Positions 55,300-62,749 of a DNA stretch of 64,000 nucleotides are shown one piece after another (the first letter of the stretch is position 1; every line of letters begins with the position of its first letter). Under the pieces are notes generated by a model. It was not told where the DNA came from. It saw only the letters and a program-made list of their open reading frames with translations, and searched no databases. A program made the position numbers and the translations under genes. The stretch lies in NCBI RefSeq assembly GCF_900291015.1, contig NZ_OLKL01000006.1:124001-188000 (forward strand). Direction: 5' to 3'. Origin of the DNA: Pseudomonas persica (GTDB taxonomy: Bacteria; Pseudomonadota; Gammaproteobacteria; Pseudomonadales; Pseudomonadaceae).

Positions 55300-55373
55300 T
55301 CTGTGGGAGCGGGTTTACCCGCGAATGCGATGGTGGATTCAGCGCCCTCTTCGCGGGTGAACCCGCTCCCACA
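55300..55373. repeat. REP pair (class A), outward facing, inside the sox operon
   Basis: CTGTGGGAGCGGGTTTACCC and GGGTGAACCCGCTCCCACA between soxA and soxG. Like the dgcA-dgcB pair, it splits genes whose products act together. Confidence 0.9.
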
Positions 55374-55445
55374 ACCCCCCACAGTCGGTGACTACAGGTT
55401 CTACCTCAGGTCTTCGCGATCAACAGAATTCAAGGCAGGTAAGAA

Positions 55446-56078
55446 ATGAGCGCTATCAACGTCTTCCAGCAAAACCCCGGCGCCGAGGCCAAGGCCCAGT
55501 CGCCACTGCACCACGCCGACCTGGCCAGCCTGGTTGGCAAAGGCCGCAAGAACGCAGGCGTGACCCTGCGTGAACGCAAGTTCCTCGGCCACCTGACCAT
55601 TCGTGGCGACGGCCACGACCCGGAATTCGCCGCCGGCGTGCACAAGGCCCTGGGCCTGGAACTGCCAGTGGCCCTGACCGTGGTCGCCAACAACGAAATG
55701 TCGCTGCAATGGATGGGCCCTGACGAGTGGTTGCTGATCGTGCCAGGCGGCCAGGAGCTGGCGGTCGAGCAAAAGCTGCGCGCAGCCCTCGAAGGCCAGC
55801 ACATCCAGGTGGTCAACGTCAGCGGCGGGCAGAGCCTGCTGGAACTGCGCGGCCCGAACGTGCGCGAAGTGCTGATGAAATCCACCAGCTATGATGTTCA
55901 CCCGAACAACTTCCCGGTGGGCAAGGCCGTCGGCACTGTGTTCGCCAAGTCGCAACTGGTGATCCGCCGCACCGCCGAAGACACCTGGGAGCTGGTGATT
56001 CGCCGCAGCTTCGCCGACTACTGGTGGCTGTGGCTGCAGGACGCTTCGGCCGAGTATGGCCTGAGCATCGAGGCTTAA
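55446..56078 (+). CDS. soxG: Sarcosine oxidase gamma subunit
   Basis: A 210-residue subunit of the heterotetramer, with GCV_T-like sequence: NNEMSLQWMGPDEWLLIVPGG, VVNVSGGQSLLELRGPNVREVLMKSTSYDVHP and WELVIRRSFADYWWLWLQDA. It folds around the folate domain of SoxA. It starts 180 bp after soxA because of the REP pair, and 12 bp separate it from purU. TAAGAA precedes the ATG. Confidence 0.94.
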   Translation: MSAINVFQQNPGAEAKAQSPLHHADLASLVGKGRKNAGVTLRERKFLGHLTIRGDGHDPEFAAGVHKALGLELPVALTVVANNEMSLQWMGPDEWLLIVPGGQELAVEQKLRAALEGQHIQVVNVSGGQSLLELRGPNVREVLMKSTSYDVHPNNFPVGKAVGTVFAKSQLVIRRTAEDTWELVIRRSFADYWWLWLQDASAEYGLSIEA

Positions 56079-56090
56079 GGAGAACAGAAC

Positions 56091-56948
56091 ATGAGTCGGG
56101 CACCGGATACCTGGATTCTCACCGCCGACTGCCCGAGCATGCTCGGTACCGTCGACGTGGTGACGCGTTACCTCTTCGAGCAGCGCTGCTACGTGACGGA
56201 GCACCACTCCTTCGATGACCGGCTGTCGGGGCGTTTCTTCATTCGCGTGGAGTTCCGCCAGCCGGACGATTTCGACGAGGCCGGCTTCCGCGCCGGCCTT
56301 GCCGAGCGCAGCGATGCGTTCGGCATGGCCTTCGAGCTGACCGCCCCGAACCACCGCCCCAAGGTGGTGATCATGGTGTCCAAGGCCGACCACTGCCTGA
56401 ACGACCTGCTGTATCGCCAGCGCATTGGCCAGCTGGCCATGGACGTGGTCGCGGTAGTGTCCAATCACCCCGACCTCGAGCCTTTGGCGCACTGGCACAA
56501 GATTCCCTACTACCACTTTGCTCTCGATCCCAAGGACAAGCCTGGGCAAGAGCGCAAGGTGCTGCAGGTGATCGAGGAAACCGGTGCCGAGCTGGTGATC
56601 CTTGCGCGCTACATGCAGGTGCTGTCGCCTGAGCTGTGCCGGCGTCTGGATGGCTGGGCGATCAACATTCATCACTCGTTGCTGCCAGGGTTCAAGGGCG
56701 CCAAGCCTTACCACCAGGCGTACAACAAGGGTGTGAAGATGGTCGGGGCCACGGCGCACTACATCAACAATGACCTCGACGAAGGGCCGATCATTGCCCA
56801 GGGCGTCGAGGTGGTGGACCACAGCCACTACCCGGAAGACCTGATTGCCAAAGGGCGCGACATCGAATGCCTGACCCTGGCGCGGGCGGTGGGCTATCAC
56901 ATTGAGCGGCGGGTGTTCCTCAATGCCAACCGGACTGTAGTTCTGTAG
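56091..56948 (+). CDS. purU: Formyltetrahydrofolate deformylase
   Basis: A 285-residue enzyme that hydrolyses 10-formyl-THF to formate and THF. The N-terminal ACT regulatory domain (about residues 7-80, WILTADCPSMLGTVDVVTRYLFEQRC) is followed by a formyltransferase-like domain with the catalytic pattern NIHHSLLPGFKGAKPYHQAY and AHYINNDLDEGPIIAQ. AAGGAG lies at ideal spacing. In this operon it recycles THF loaded by sarcosine oxidation, releasing C1 as formate. Confidence 0.95.
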   Translation: MSRAPDTWILTADCPSMLGTVDVVTRYLFEQRCYVTEHHSFDDRLSGRFFIRVEFRQPDDFDEAGFRAGLAERSDAFGMAFELTAPNHRPKVVIMVSKADHCLNDLLYRQRIGQLAMDVVAVVSNHPDLEPLAHWHKIPYYHFALDPKDKPGQERKVLQVIEETGAELVILARYMQVLSPELCRRLDGWAINIHHSLLPGFKGAKPYHQAYNKGVKMVGATAHYINNDLDEGPIIAQGVEVVDHSHYPEDLIAKGRDIECLTLARAVGYHIERRVFLNANRTVVL

Positions 56949-56951
56949 TAG

Positions 56952-57060
56952 CCTGCACTGGCCTCTTCGCGGCTAAAGCCGCTCCCACAGGTGCTGCGTG
57001 AACTTGAAGCCAGCGCAGTACCTGTGGGAGCGGCTTTAGCCGCGAAGAGGCCAGTGCAGG
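56952..57060. repeat. REP pair (class C), nearly perfect
   Basis: CCTGCACTGGCCTCTTCGCG and its exact mirror at the far end; the core is GCGGCTAAAGCCGC instead of GCGGGTRAACCCGC. Both stem positions changed together, so the hairpin is kept. Confidence 0.92.
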
Positions 57061-57102
57061 TCACCACCTTTGTTTCCCCCCATATCCTCCAACGACAACC
57101 CT

Positions 57103-57128
57103 GCCGCTAAAAGGCATCTCCCTGTCGC
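57103..57128 (+). promoter_or_regulatory. 21-bp-spaced GCCGC/GTCGC pair upstream of fdhA
   Basis: GCCGCTAAAAGG begins at 57103 and GTCGCTCCCAGTCAGTGC at 57124, exactly 21 bp apart, 125-150 bp before the fdhA ATG. The second half-site is close to the sdaA repeat (shared CCAGT); the first has one mismatch. A likely but unproven member of the operator family. Confidence 0.4.
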
Positions 57129-57252
57129 TCCCAGTCAGTGCAGCCCGCCGTATCAGGCCCACAATTCCCTGCATTCCAGTAACACCTGCCGCCCATGGAT
57201 GGCGGCGCGTTCAACCACCGCTGCATAAATATAAATCAAGCGAGGTAAGAGC

Positions 57253-58452
57253 ATGTCTGGCAATCGTGGAGTGGTATATCTCGGCGCCGGCAAGGTCGAG
57301 GTGCAGAAGATCGACTACCCGAAAATGCAGGACCCACGCGGCAAGAAGATCGAGCACGGCGTGATCCTGAAGGTGGTCTCCACCAACATCTGCGGCTCCG
57401 ACCAGCACATGGTCCGTGGCCGCACCACTGCCCAGGTCGGCCTGGTCCTGGGCCACGAAATTACCGGTGAAATCGTCGAGAAAGGCCGCGATGTCGAGCG
57501 CATGCAGATCGGCGACCTGGTTTCGGTACCCTTCAACGTCGCCTGCGGCCGCTGCCGCTCCTGCAAAGAGATGCACACTGGTGTCTGCCTCACCGTCAAC
57601 CCGGCCCGTGCCGGTGGTGCCTACGGCTACGTCGACATGGGCGACTGGACCGGTGGCCAGGCCGAATACGTGCTGGTGCCATACGCCGACTTCAACCTGC
57701 TGAAACTGCCTGAGCGCGACAAGGCCATGGAGAAGATCCGTGACCTGACCTGCCTTTCCGACATCCTGCCAACCGGCTACCACGGTGCCGTGACTGCCGG
57801 CGTAGGCCCAGGCAGCACCGTTTACGTCGCTGGTGCTGGCCCGGTCGGCCTGGCCGCCGCTGCCTCGGCGCGCCTGCTGGGCGCCGCCTGCGTGATCGTC
57901 GGCGACCTCAACCCCGCCCGCCTGGCCCACGCCAAGTCGCAGGGCTTCGAAGTGGTCGACCTGTCCAAGGACACCCCGCTGCACGAGCAGATCGTCGACA
58001 TCCTCGGCGAACCGGAAGTTGACTGCGCCGTTGACGCAGTAGGCTTCGAGGCTCGCGGCCATGGCCACGAAGGTGCCAAGCATGAAGCGCCAGCCACCGT
58101 GCTGAACTCGCTGATGCAAGTGACCCGCGTTGCCGGCAACATCGGTATCCCGGGCCTGTACGTCACCGAAGACCCGGGCGCGGTGGATGCCGCTGCCAAG
58201 ATCGGCGCATTGAGCATCCGCTTCGGCCTCGGCTGGGCCAAGTCGCACAGCTTCCACACCGGCCAGACCCCGACCATGAAGTACAACCGTCAGCTGATGC
58301 AGGCGATCATGTGGGATCGCATCAACATTGCCGAAGTGGTGGGTGTGCAGGTGATCAACCTGGACCAGGCGCCGGAAGGTTATGGCGAGTTCGATGCGGG
58401 TGTGCCGAAGAAGTTCGTGATCGACCCGCACAAGATGTGGGGGGCGGCGTAA
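57253..58452 (+). CDS. fdhA: Glutathione-independent formaldehyde dehydrogenase
   Basis: A 399-residue zinc-dependent medium-chain dehydrogenase that oxidises formaldehyde to formate with NAD and needs no added glutathione, as in the P. putida enzyme. NICGSDQHMVRGRT and LGHEITGEIVEKG hold the catalytic zinc ligands. The structural-zinc lobe has the cysteine cluster ACGRCRSCKEMHTGVC. NAD binding is at VYVAGAGPVGLAAAASARLLGA (about residue 192). It detoxifies formaldehyde from GbcAB, DgcAB and SoxBDAG. GAGGTAAGAGC precedes the ATG. Confidence 0.95.
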   Translation: MSGNRGVVYLGAGKVEVQKIDYPKMQDPRGKKIEHGVILKVVSTNICGSDQHMVRGRTTAQVGLVLGHEITGEIVEKGRDVERMQIGDLVSVPFNVACGRCRSCKEMHTGVCLTVNPARAGGAYGYVDMGDWTGGQAEYVLVPYADFNLLKLPERDKAMEKIRDLTCLSDILPTGYHGAVTAGVGPGSTVYVAGAGPVGLAAAASARLLGAACVIVGDLNPARLAHAKSQGFEVVDLSKDTPLHEQIVDILGEPEVDCAVDAVGFEARGHGHEGAKHEAPATVLNSLMQVTRVAGNIGIPGLYVTEDPGAVDAAAKIGALSIRFGLGWAKSHSFHTGQTPTMKYNRQLMQAIMWDRINIAEVVGVQVINLDQAPEGYGEFDAGVPKKFVIDPHKMWGAA

Positions 58453-58467
58453 CAACCGTCGTTTGAC

Positions 58468-58496
58468 AAGAGCCCCTCGCATCGAGGGGCTTTTTC
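58468..58496 (+). terminator. Rho-independent terminator of fdhA
   Basis: Stem GCCCCTCG (58472-58479) with CGAGGGGC (58483-58490), a 3-base loop, then TTTTT, 20 bp after the fdhA stop. Confidence 0.93.
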
Positions 58497-58552
58497 ATGG
58501 CAGTTCCGGCTTCATTCCCGCAGGATAAGTACAAGCCTCAAGCCTGGCGCCG

Positions 58553-58590
58553 TACCTGTGGGAGCTGGCTTGCCGGCGATGAGGCCTGTA
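58553..58590. repeat. Solitary REP (class B)
   Basis: ACCTGTGGGAGCTGGCTTGC followed by CGGCGATGAGGCC, without an inverted class B partner nearby. Confidence 0.8.
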
Positions 58591-58646
58591 CAGGCAGTAA
58601 AGAAAGTTGCCTTCCAGTTATGCATCAATCTTGAGGTTAGCGCCGA

Positions 58647-58680
58647 CCTGGTGGGAGCGGGTTCACCCGCGAATAGGCCA
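58647..58680. repeat. Solitary REP (class A)
   Basis: GGTGGGAGCGGGTTCACCCG followed by CGAATAGGCC, in the same orientation as the class B copy 90 bp before it, so the two do not form a normal pair. Confidence 0.8.
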
Positions 58681-58698
58681 GCCCTGCCAACCCATCAA

Positions 58699-58968
58699 TC
58701 AGCGCATCATCCCCAACTCCGCATCATCCATCAGCGCCTTGGCCAGCGCGCTCAGATAATGTGAAGCCCAAAGCAGCTGTGGCTTGTTGTCCATCAGCCC
58801 GTCTATGGTCATGTCCCGCACATACCCCATCAGTTCCGAAGCCTGGTCACGTGCATCCTGGCAAGGGATGCCGGGTGCGATGCAGAACAGCGCGTGGGTC
58901 TTGTTCTCCCCTTGGTAAAACATGGTCTTGCCGACGGTGGTGTTGGGTTCTCTTGCGTCTGTTGTCAT
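58699..58968 (-). CDS. DUF3077 family small protein (second copy)
   Basis: An 89-residue paralogue of the protein encoded at 804-1079. The shared core is APGIPCQDARDQASELMGYVRDMTIDGLMDNKPQLLWASHYLSALAKALMDD. The N-terminal 25 residues differ. AAGGGGA precedes the ATG with good spacing. It lies downstream of a 55-residue gene on the same strand, with a REP pair between, so both may be read from one transcript that begins with the structured leader. Function unknown. Confidence 0.78.
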   Translation of the reverse strand: MTTDAREPNTTVGKTMFYQGENKTHALFCIAPGIPCQDARDQASELMGYVRDMTIDGLMDNKPQLLWASHYLSALAKALMDDAELGMMR

Positions 58969-58999
58969 TGTTCTATCCCCTTGAAATTGGCTGTGCCTG

Positions 59000-59098
59000 G
59001 TCCGGCCACTTCGCGGGTAAACCCGCTCCTACAGGTACGGCGCCGGACCTGAAGGCTGAACAACCTTTGTAGGAGCAGGCTTGCCCGCGAAGAGGCCC
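59000..59098. repeat. REP pair (class A, variant right copy)
   Basis: CACTTCGCGGGTAAACCCGC and, inverted, AGGAGCAGGCTTGCCCGCGA. The tail reads TCCTACAGG/CTTTGTAGGAG instead of TCCCACAGG. Confidence 0.85.
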
Positions 59099-59124
59099 TA
59101 TCAGGCAGCACATCAAATTGCCTG

Positions 59125-59292
59125 TTAATGCAGAATCCGAGCTTCAGCCGGTATCTGCGTCTGCACCGACGCCGCTTCAAGCAGCACCTCAAACGTCTGT
59201 TGTGCCACAGCCTGGGCACACTCCGTGGGCTGGAGGATGGTGTCTTCAAGGGAATGGGAATGGTGTGGTGGATCAAAAGCTGTTTTCAGCAT
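59125..59292 (-). CDS. 55-residue protein behind the structured leader
   Basis: A short gene coding for MLKTAFDPPHHSHSLEDTIL and a helical remainder (AQQTFEVLLEAASVQTQIPAEARILH). The Phe-Asp-Pro-Pro start and Ala-rich end recall small Pseudomonas proteins annotated DUF6124 that often neighbour DUF3077 genes; this is from memory and not certain. The start at 59292 has AGAGGG (59305-59300) seven bases upstream, and that Shine-Dalgarno lies within the complementary arms of the leader. The upstream in-frame ATG at 59322 would fall inside the leader structure and is rejected. Confidence 0.6.
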   Translation of the reverse strand: MLKTAFDPPHHSHSLEDTILQPTECAQAVAQQTFEVLLEAASVQTQIPAEARILH

Positions 59293-59299
59293 GGTGTAA

Positions 59300-59487
59300 C
59301 CCTCTGTCGGTCGTGCCGACACCCTCTGCTGTCAAACAAATGGGTGGCGGCTGTACGCGGGTTGACAGACCGGTCGACAGAGTAAACCCGGCGCACATAA
59401 GGTGCCCCACGTACAGCCACCATTGAGGAAAGCCATCACGAATCTGTCGGTGTCGGCCTGTCAAAGCCGATCGCTGATTGGCAGCGA
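59300..59487 (-). ncRNA. Structured leader RNA (copy 2)
   Basis: Read on the minus strand, this is homologous to the leader at 595-796. It has a hairpin TCGCTG/CAGCGA (59487-59471). P4 is TTGACAG (59464-59458) with CTGTCAA (59368-59362). P3 is CGACAGA (59449-59443) with TCTGTCG (59381-59375). P1 is 59421-59410 with 59357-59343, with the same 3-base bulge as copy 1, and the hairpin in the P1 loop is at 59407-59390. P1 again crosses P3 and P4. TTGACAG recurs at 59335-59329 and CGACAGAG at 59309-59302, the latter overlapping the Shine-Dalgarno. Stem sequences differ from copy 1 but pairing is kept, which is evidence of selection on structure. Confidence 0.72.
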
Positions 59488-59739
59488 CCGTTCGAGACTA
59501 GAGCGCAACCTCGTGCACGGCAATGGCCTGGAGGGGGAGGGAGTATGTTTGGGAAATGGACTACAAGGAAGAGGTAAAATCTTAAAAATGATGGCCGGGT
59601 TTGTGGCGTGACCCGCAGCCACAGCAGGTCACAGCTTCAAATGCCGTGGTGAGATTGAGTCTGCGCCCTCACTTTGTTTTGCAACTTAACAGGAGTATCA
59701 GGATAGTGATCTGGATTGGCGTAGATGACCGCCAAAAAA
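59488..59739. other. Intergenic stretch without a recognisable gene
   Basis: About 250 bp between the leader and the RHS gene end. It has mixed composition, AT-rich toward the right, with no open frame, repeat or terminator that I can support. The leader's own promoter should lie at its left end (minus strand). Confidence 0.5.
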
Positions 59740-60684
59740 TTAGTAATGCCCATTAACAGAGTTTTTCCTGATAGAAATGGCATTTTCTTGAATTAGGCTG
59801 GGTTGGGTTGTAGAGATGCTATGTCTTCTAGTCGGTGCGCTGGCTAATGAGTTGTACTCTAAAAAGGCCAGATTGGTTTCTGCTTTTACAATAATATTTC
59901 TCTTCTTTTCTATTCGGCGGGTTAGGTTGTCGATACCTTTTTGGTGGCGTTTCAGGACTACAGGGTTGGGAGATATTTCGGACTCGATAAAATCTAAGTC
60001 ATCATATTTTTCATTAAGTTTTCTGTTGAGTGTTTTCAGTTTTTGATTTGAAGTGACATAGCTTCGATTCTGAGCGCTCTGGTAAGACGGTGGTGCAGCA
60101 TCTCTGGTATATGGGGGGGCAGGATCTACGGGGCGCCGTTCTACGGGGCGCCGTTCTACGTCAGAAATATTCTGCGTGGGAGATCTGGGGGAAAAAAGTT
60201 TTCCGACCCATCTGAAAAAACGCATAATGAACCTGCCGCTAGGGTCATGAAAGTTTACTGGATCCCCTTCGCAGTAAGCGTAAGTATTAATTCCACCTCT
60301 TTCGAAAGGGCTATAGAAATCAGGTGAGTAGAATCTGCTATTTCCATAAAGTCTATATCCATTGCCTAGCAAATAGCCGTTTACGAAGGCGTGATACTGC
60401 TCGCCATTAAATCCTAGAGATGTTTGTAGTGTGGATAAGTTTGCGGCATGACCGTATGCTGTGTAGGCAGCGTGCGACCCGCTCCAGCCACGCGCTTGAA
60501 GAACCGACCCCGCAGCGTCTGTTACAAGCAGGCCTGTGCTAGGTGTATTGTCAAATTTTCTTTCCGCAAGAAGCTGCTCTCCTGCACGGAAAATTGTTCT
60601 GGAGTGCTCTCCTGTAATTATGGTCGTGAGCATTGTGTTTTGGTATAGGAACGCTGAGAGTTTGTTTTCTTCCATTCTGGGCAT
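59740..60684 (-). CDS. Orphan RHS-repeat tip protein, AT-rich, basic C-terminus
   Basis: A 314-residue protein with the N-terminal tip segment found in Pseudomonas orphan RHS proteins (FLYQNTMLTTIITGEHSRTIFRAGEQLLAER). The conserved RHS end follows (GFNGEQYHAFVNGYLLGNGYRLYGNSRFYSPDFYSPFERGGINTYAYCEGDPVNFHDPSGR, to about residue 150). The C-terminal 150 residues are Lys/Arg/Asn-rich and partly coiled coil (KLKTLNRKLNEKYDDLDFIESEI), with a small tandem repeat VERRPVERRPV. Base composition is much more AT-rich than the neighbours, a strong sign of transfer. No immunity gene is seen. AAGGA lies eight bases before the ATG at 60684. Confidence 0.75.
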   Translation of the reverse strand: MPRMEENKLSAFLYQNTMLTTIITGEHSRTIFRAGEQLLAERKFDNTPSTGLLVTDAAGSVLQARGWSGSHAAYTAYGHAANLSTLQTSLGFNGEQYHAFVNGYLLGNGYRLYGNSRFYSPDFYSPFERGGINTYAYCEGDPVNFHDPSGRFIMRFFRWVGKLFSPRSPTQNISDVERRPVERRPVDPAPPYTRDAAPPSYQSAQNRSYVTSNQKLKTLNRKLNEKYDDLDFIESEISPNPVVLKRHQKGIDNLTRRIEKKRNIIVKAETNLAFLEYNSLASAPTRRHSISTTQPSLIQENAISIRKNSVNGHY

Positions 60685-60889
60685 ACCCCAATTCCTTGCT
60701 AATGAAATCTGAATCGGAGGTGTCAGTATTGATGGGCTTGTCACGTGTCGCTACTGGCAAAAATGATAGGTGTGCATCAAAGCAGCTTTATCCCGCTCGC
60801 GCCCTGATGACCGGCTCGGAACAAAGCTATAAATGTTCAGTCGAATGCCTCGTTTCCCAGGCCATCCCGGCCAACCGAGGTCCCTCCCG

Positions 60890-61465
60890 ATGAAAGCATT
60901 CACCCTGGCAACCCTGATGACCCTGGCCGCAAGCCCGGTGTTCGCCTTCAACCTCAGTGACGCCGCCAACGCCGTGTCGGCCATGCAGAACCAGCAACAG
61001 CAAGGCCAGGTGCAGGCGCCTGCGGCGCAGGCCAATCTGCTCAACACCCTGGGCAGCGAATTGAAGATCACCCCCGAACAGGCCGTAGGTGGCGCAGGGG
61101 CGATGTTGGGGTTGGCGCGCAACAACCTCAGCAGCGAGGACTATGGCCAGTTGACCAAGGCAGTGCCTGGGCTGGACCTGCTGGCGGGGGCCAGTGCGCT
61201 GGGTGGCTTGAGTGGGTTGGGTGATTTGCTGGGCAAGAACAGCGAGAACCCGTCGGCGCTGAACAATGCACTGGGTGGCAATGTGCAGAACCGCAGCGAT
61301 CTGGACAATGCGTTCAAGGCGCTGGGCATGGATACCGGGTTGATCGGGCAGTTTGCGCCGTTGCTGTTGCAGTATCTGGGGCAGCAGGGGATTGCCGGGT
61401 CGTTGTTGCAGAATCTGGGCAGCTTGTGGACTACCCCGGCGCCATTGGCCCAACCTTCGGTCTGA
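60890..61465 (+). CDS. DUF2780 family secreted protein
   Basis: A 191-residue protein with a signal peptide (MKAFTLATLMTLAASPVFA) and a mature part of the DUF2780/VcgC-VcgE-like type: LLNTLGSELKITPEQAVGGAGAMLGLARNNLSSEDYGQLTKAVPGLDLL, then Gly/Leu/Asn-rich sequence (LGGLSGLGDLLGKNSENPSALNN). The start at 60890 is chosen because it opens the signal peptide; the upstream frame is Pro-rich and unlikely. Function unknown; the protein is probably periplasmic. Confidence 0.8.
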   Translation: MKAFTLATLMTLAASPVFAFNLSDAANAVSAMQNQQQQGQVQAPAAQANLLNTLGSELKITPEQAVGGAGAMLGLARNNLSSEDYGQLTKAVPGLDLLAGASALGGLSGLGDLLGKNSENPSALNNALGGNVQNRSDLDNAFKALGMDTGLIGQFAPLLLQYLGQQGIAGSLLQNLGSLWTTPAPLAQPSV

Positions 61466-61483
61466 TCATTCTGTAACACCAGT

Positions 61484-61580
61484 ACCGGCCTCATCGCCGG
61501 CAAGCCGGCTCCCACAGGGTTATCGTTGCCTTCAGGGCTGGCGCTGTACCTGTGGGAGCTGGCTTGCCGGCGATGAGGCC
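61484..61580. repeat. REP pair (class B)
   Basis: CCGGCCTCATCGCCGGCAAG with CCGGCTCCCACAGG, and its mirror GGAGCTGGCTTGCCGGCGAT. It lies between the DUF2780 gene and the convergent permease pseudogene. Confidence 0.9.
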
Positions 61581-61604
61581 AGCACAGCCAGCGCAATTTT
61601 CAGG

Positions 61605-62563
61605 TCATGCAGCTTCTGTGAAGTCCACCAGCCGCACCGGGCGGCGGAAGCCGGCGGTCAGCACCGCCAGGTTCACCGCCGAAAACGCCACCAGCGCACC
61701 AAAGCTGATCAGCGAGGCAAGGGCCGCCAGGTCGATTGCCAACGCCAGCAGCGAGAACGCCGAAACCAGCGATATGACGAACACCGGCGTGCCAAAACGC
61801 GGTGACAGGTAGCCGAAAGTGCGCTGCGGCAGCACCTTGTCACGGCCCATAGTGAACAGAATGCGCGACACCGCCGCCTGCGAGGCCAGCGCCGAGCCCA
61901 GGCTGCCGGCCACATACGCAGCAGTGAAGAAGTTGGCCAGGAACTGCCCGCCCGTGGCACATCGCGGCGAGCATCTCGGCATTCCTCAGCCAGGGTGGAG
62001 ACTGCATCGAAGCCGAGGAGCGACAGGCACAGTACCGCCGCACCAGTCATGATCGGGCCGAAGCCGGGTTTGCAATCATCCCCCAGCAGCGGCGACAGCA
62101 GGTCCAGCGGTTGGCCGGCCAGCGACTGGCAGGACAGGGCGACGAACGCCACGATGAAGATGATCTGCGCGCCGACGATGAGGTTGCTGGTCTTGGCCAC
62201 CGAGTGGATGCCGACTACGTTGAGCACCGTTACCAGGGCAATCGATGCCAGCGCGATCGACCACGCCGGAATGGCCGGGAACGCTATGTTGAGGAACAGG
62301 CCGATCAGCAGGTAGTTGATCATCGGCAGGAACAGGTAATCCAGCAGCAACGACCAGCCGGCGAGAAAGCCGGCATTCGGGCCGAAAGCCATGGTGGTGT
62401 AGGCGTACGCCGAACCCGCGACCGGGAAGCGCTTGACCATGAAACTGTAGGACGCGGCGGTGAACAGCATGGCCACCAGGGTGACGATATAGGCGCCGGC
62501 CGTCCGGCCACCAGTAAGTTCGGTGACGACGCCGTAGGTAGTGAAGATGGTCAGCGGGACCAT
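61605..62563 (-). pseudogene. Broken amino acid/polyamine (APC) permease
   Basis: The 5' part (from 62563) encodes MVPLTIFTTYGVVTELTGGRTAGAY through LLGFDAVSTLAEECRDARRDVPRA, typical of PuuP-like APC permeases. Near 61935-61950 the frame is lost, and the family sequence resumes in another frame as GGQFLANFFTAAYVAGSLGSALASQAAVSRILFTMGRDKVLPQRTFGYLSPRFGTP. The joint is not a simple frameshift: roughly 40-60 residues usually found between these blocks are absent, so an internal deletion occurred. A stop lies shortly upstream of the first ATG, removing the usual first helix, and the C-terminus (FRRPVRLVDFTEAA) ends early. The gene is therefore not expected to make a working transporter. Confidence 0.85.
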
Positions 62564-62662
62564 GCTTTGGTCGATTTTTATCCACTTAGGTGGGGGATGA
62601 CAAAAAAGTAATCCTTATGCTGATTATTAGCCTGGGTTCTAATCAGGAATTGCAGGGGCTAT

Positions 62663-62738
62663 ACCGGCCTCTTCGCGGGTGAACCCGCTCCCACAGGATC
62701 ACCACAGGCCTCAAGGTAAACGGGGTCCCTGTGGGAGG
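62663..62738. repeat. REP pair (class A), right copy truncated
   Basis: ACCGGCCTCTTCGCGGGTGA is intact on the left; the right copy keeps only GTCCCTGTGGGAGGCAGC and lacks the core palindrome. Confidence 0.8.
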
Positions 62739-62749
62739 CAGCAAAGATC

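Noticed and set aside
60685..60889. A second DnaA-box cluster upstream of the AT-rich RHS gene
   Set aside because: No TTWTNCACA match was found there, so the 39-kb cluster is not a general feature of RHS genes in this window.
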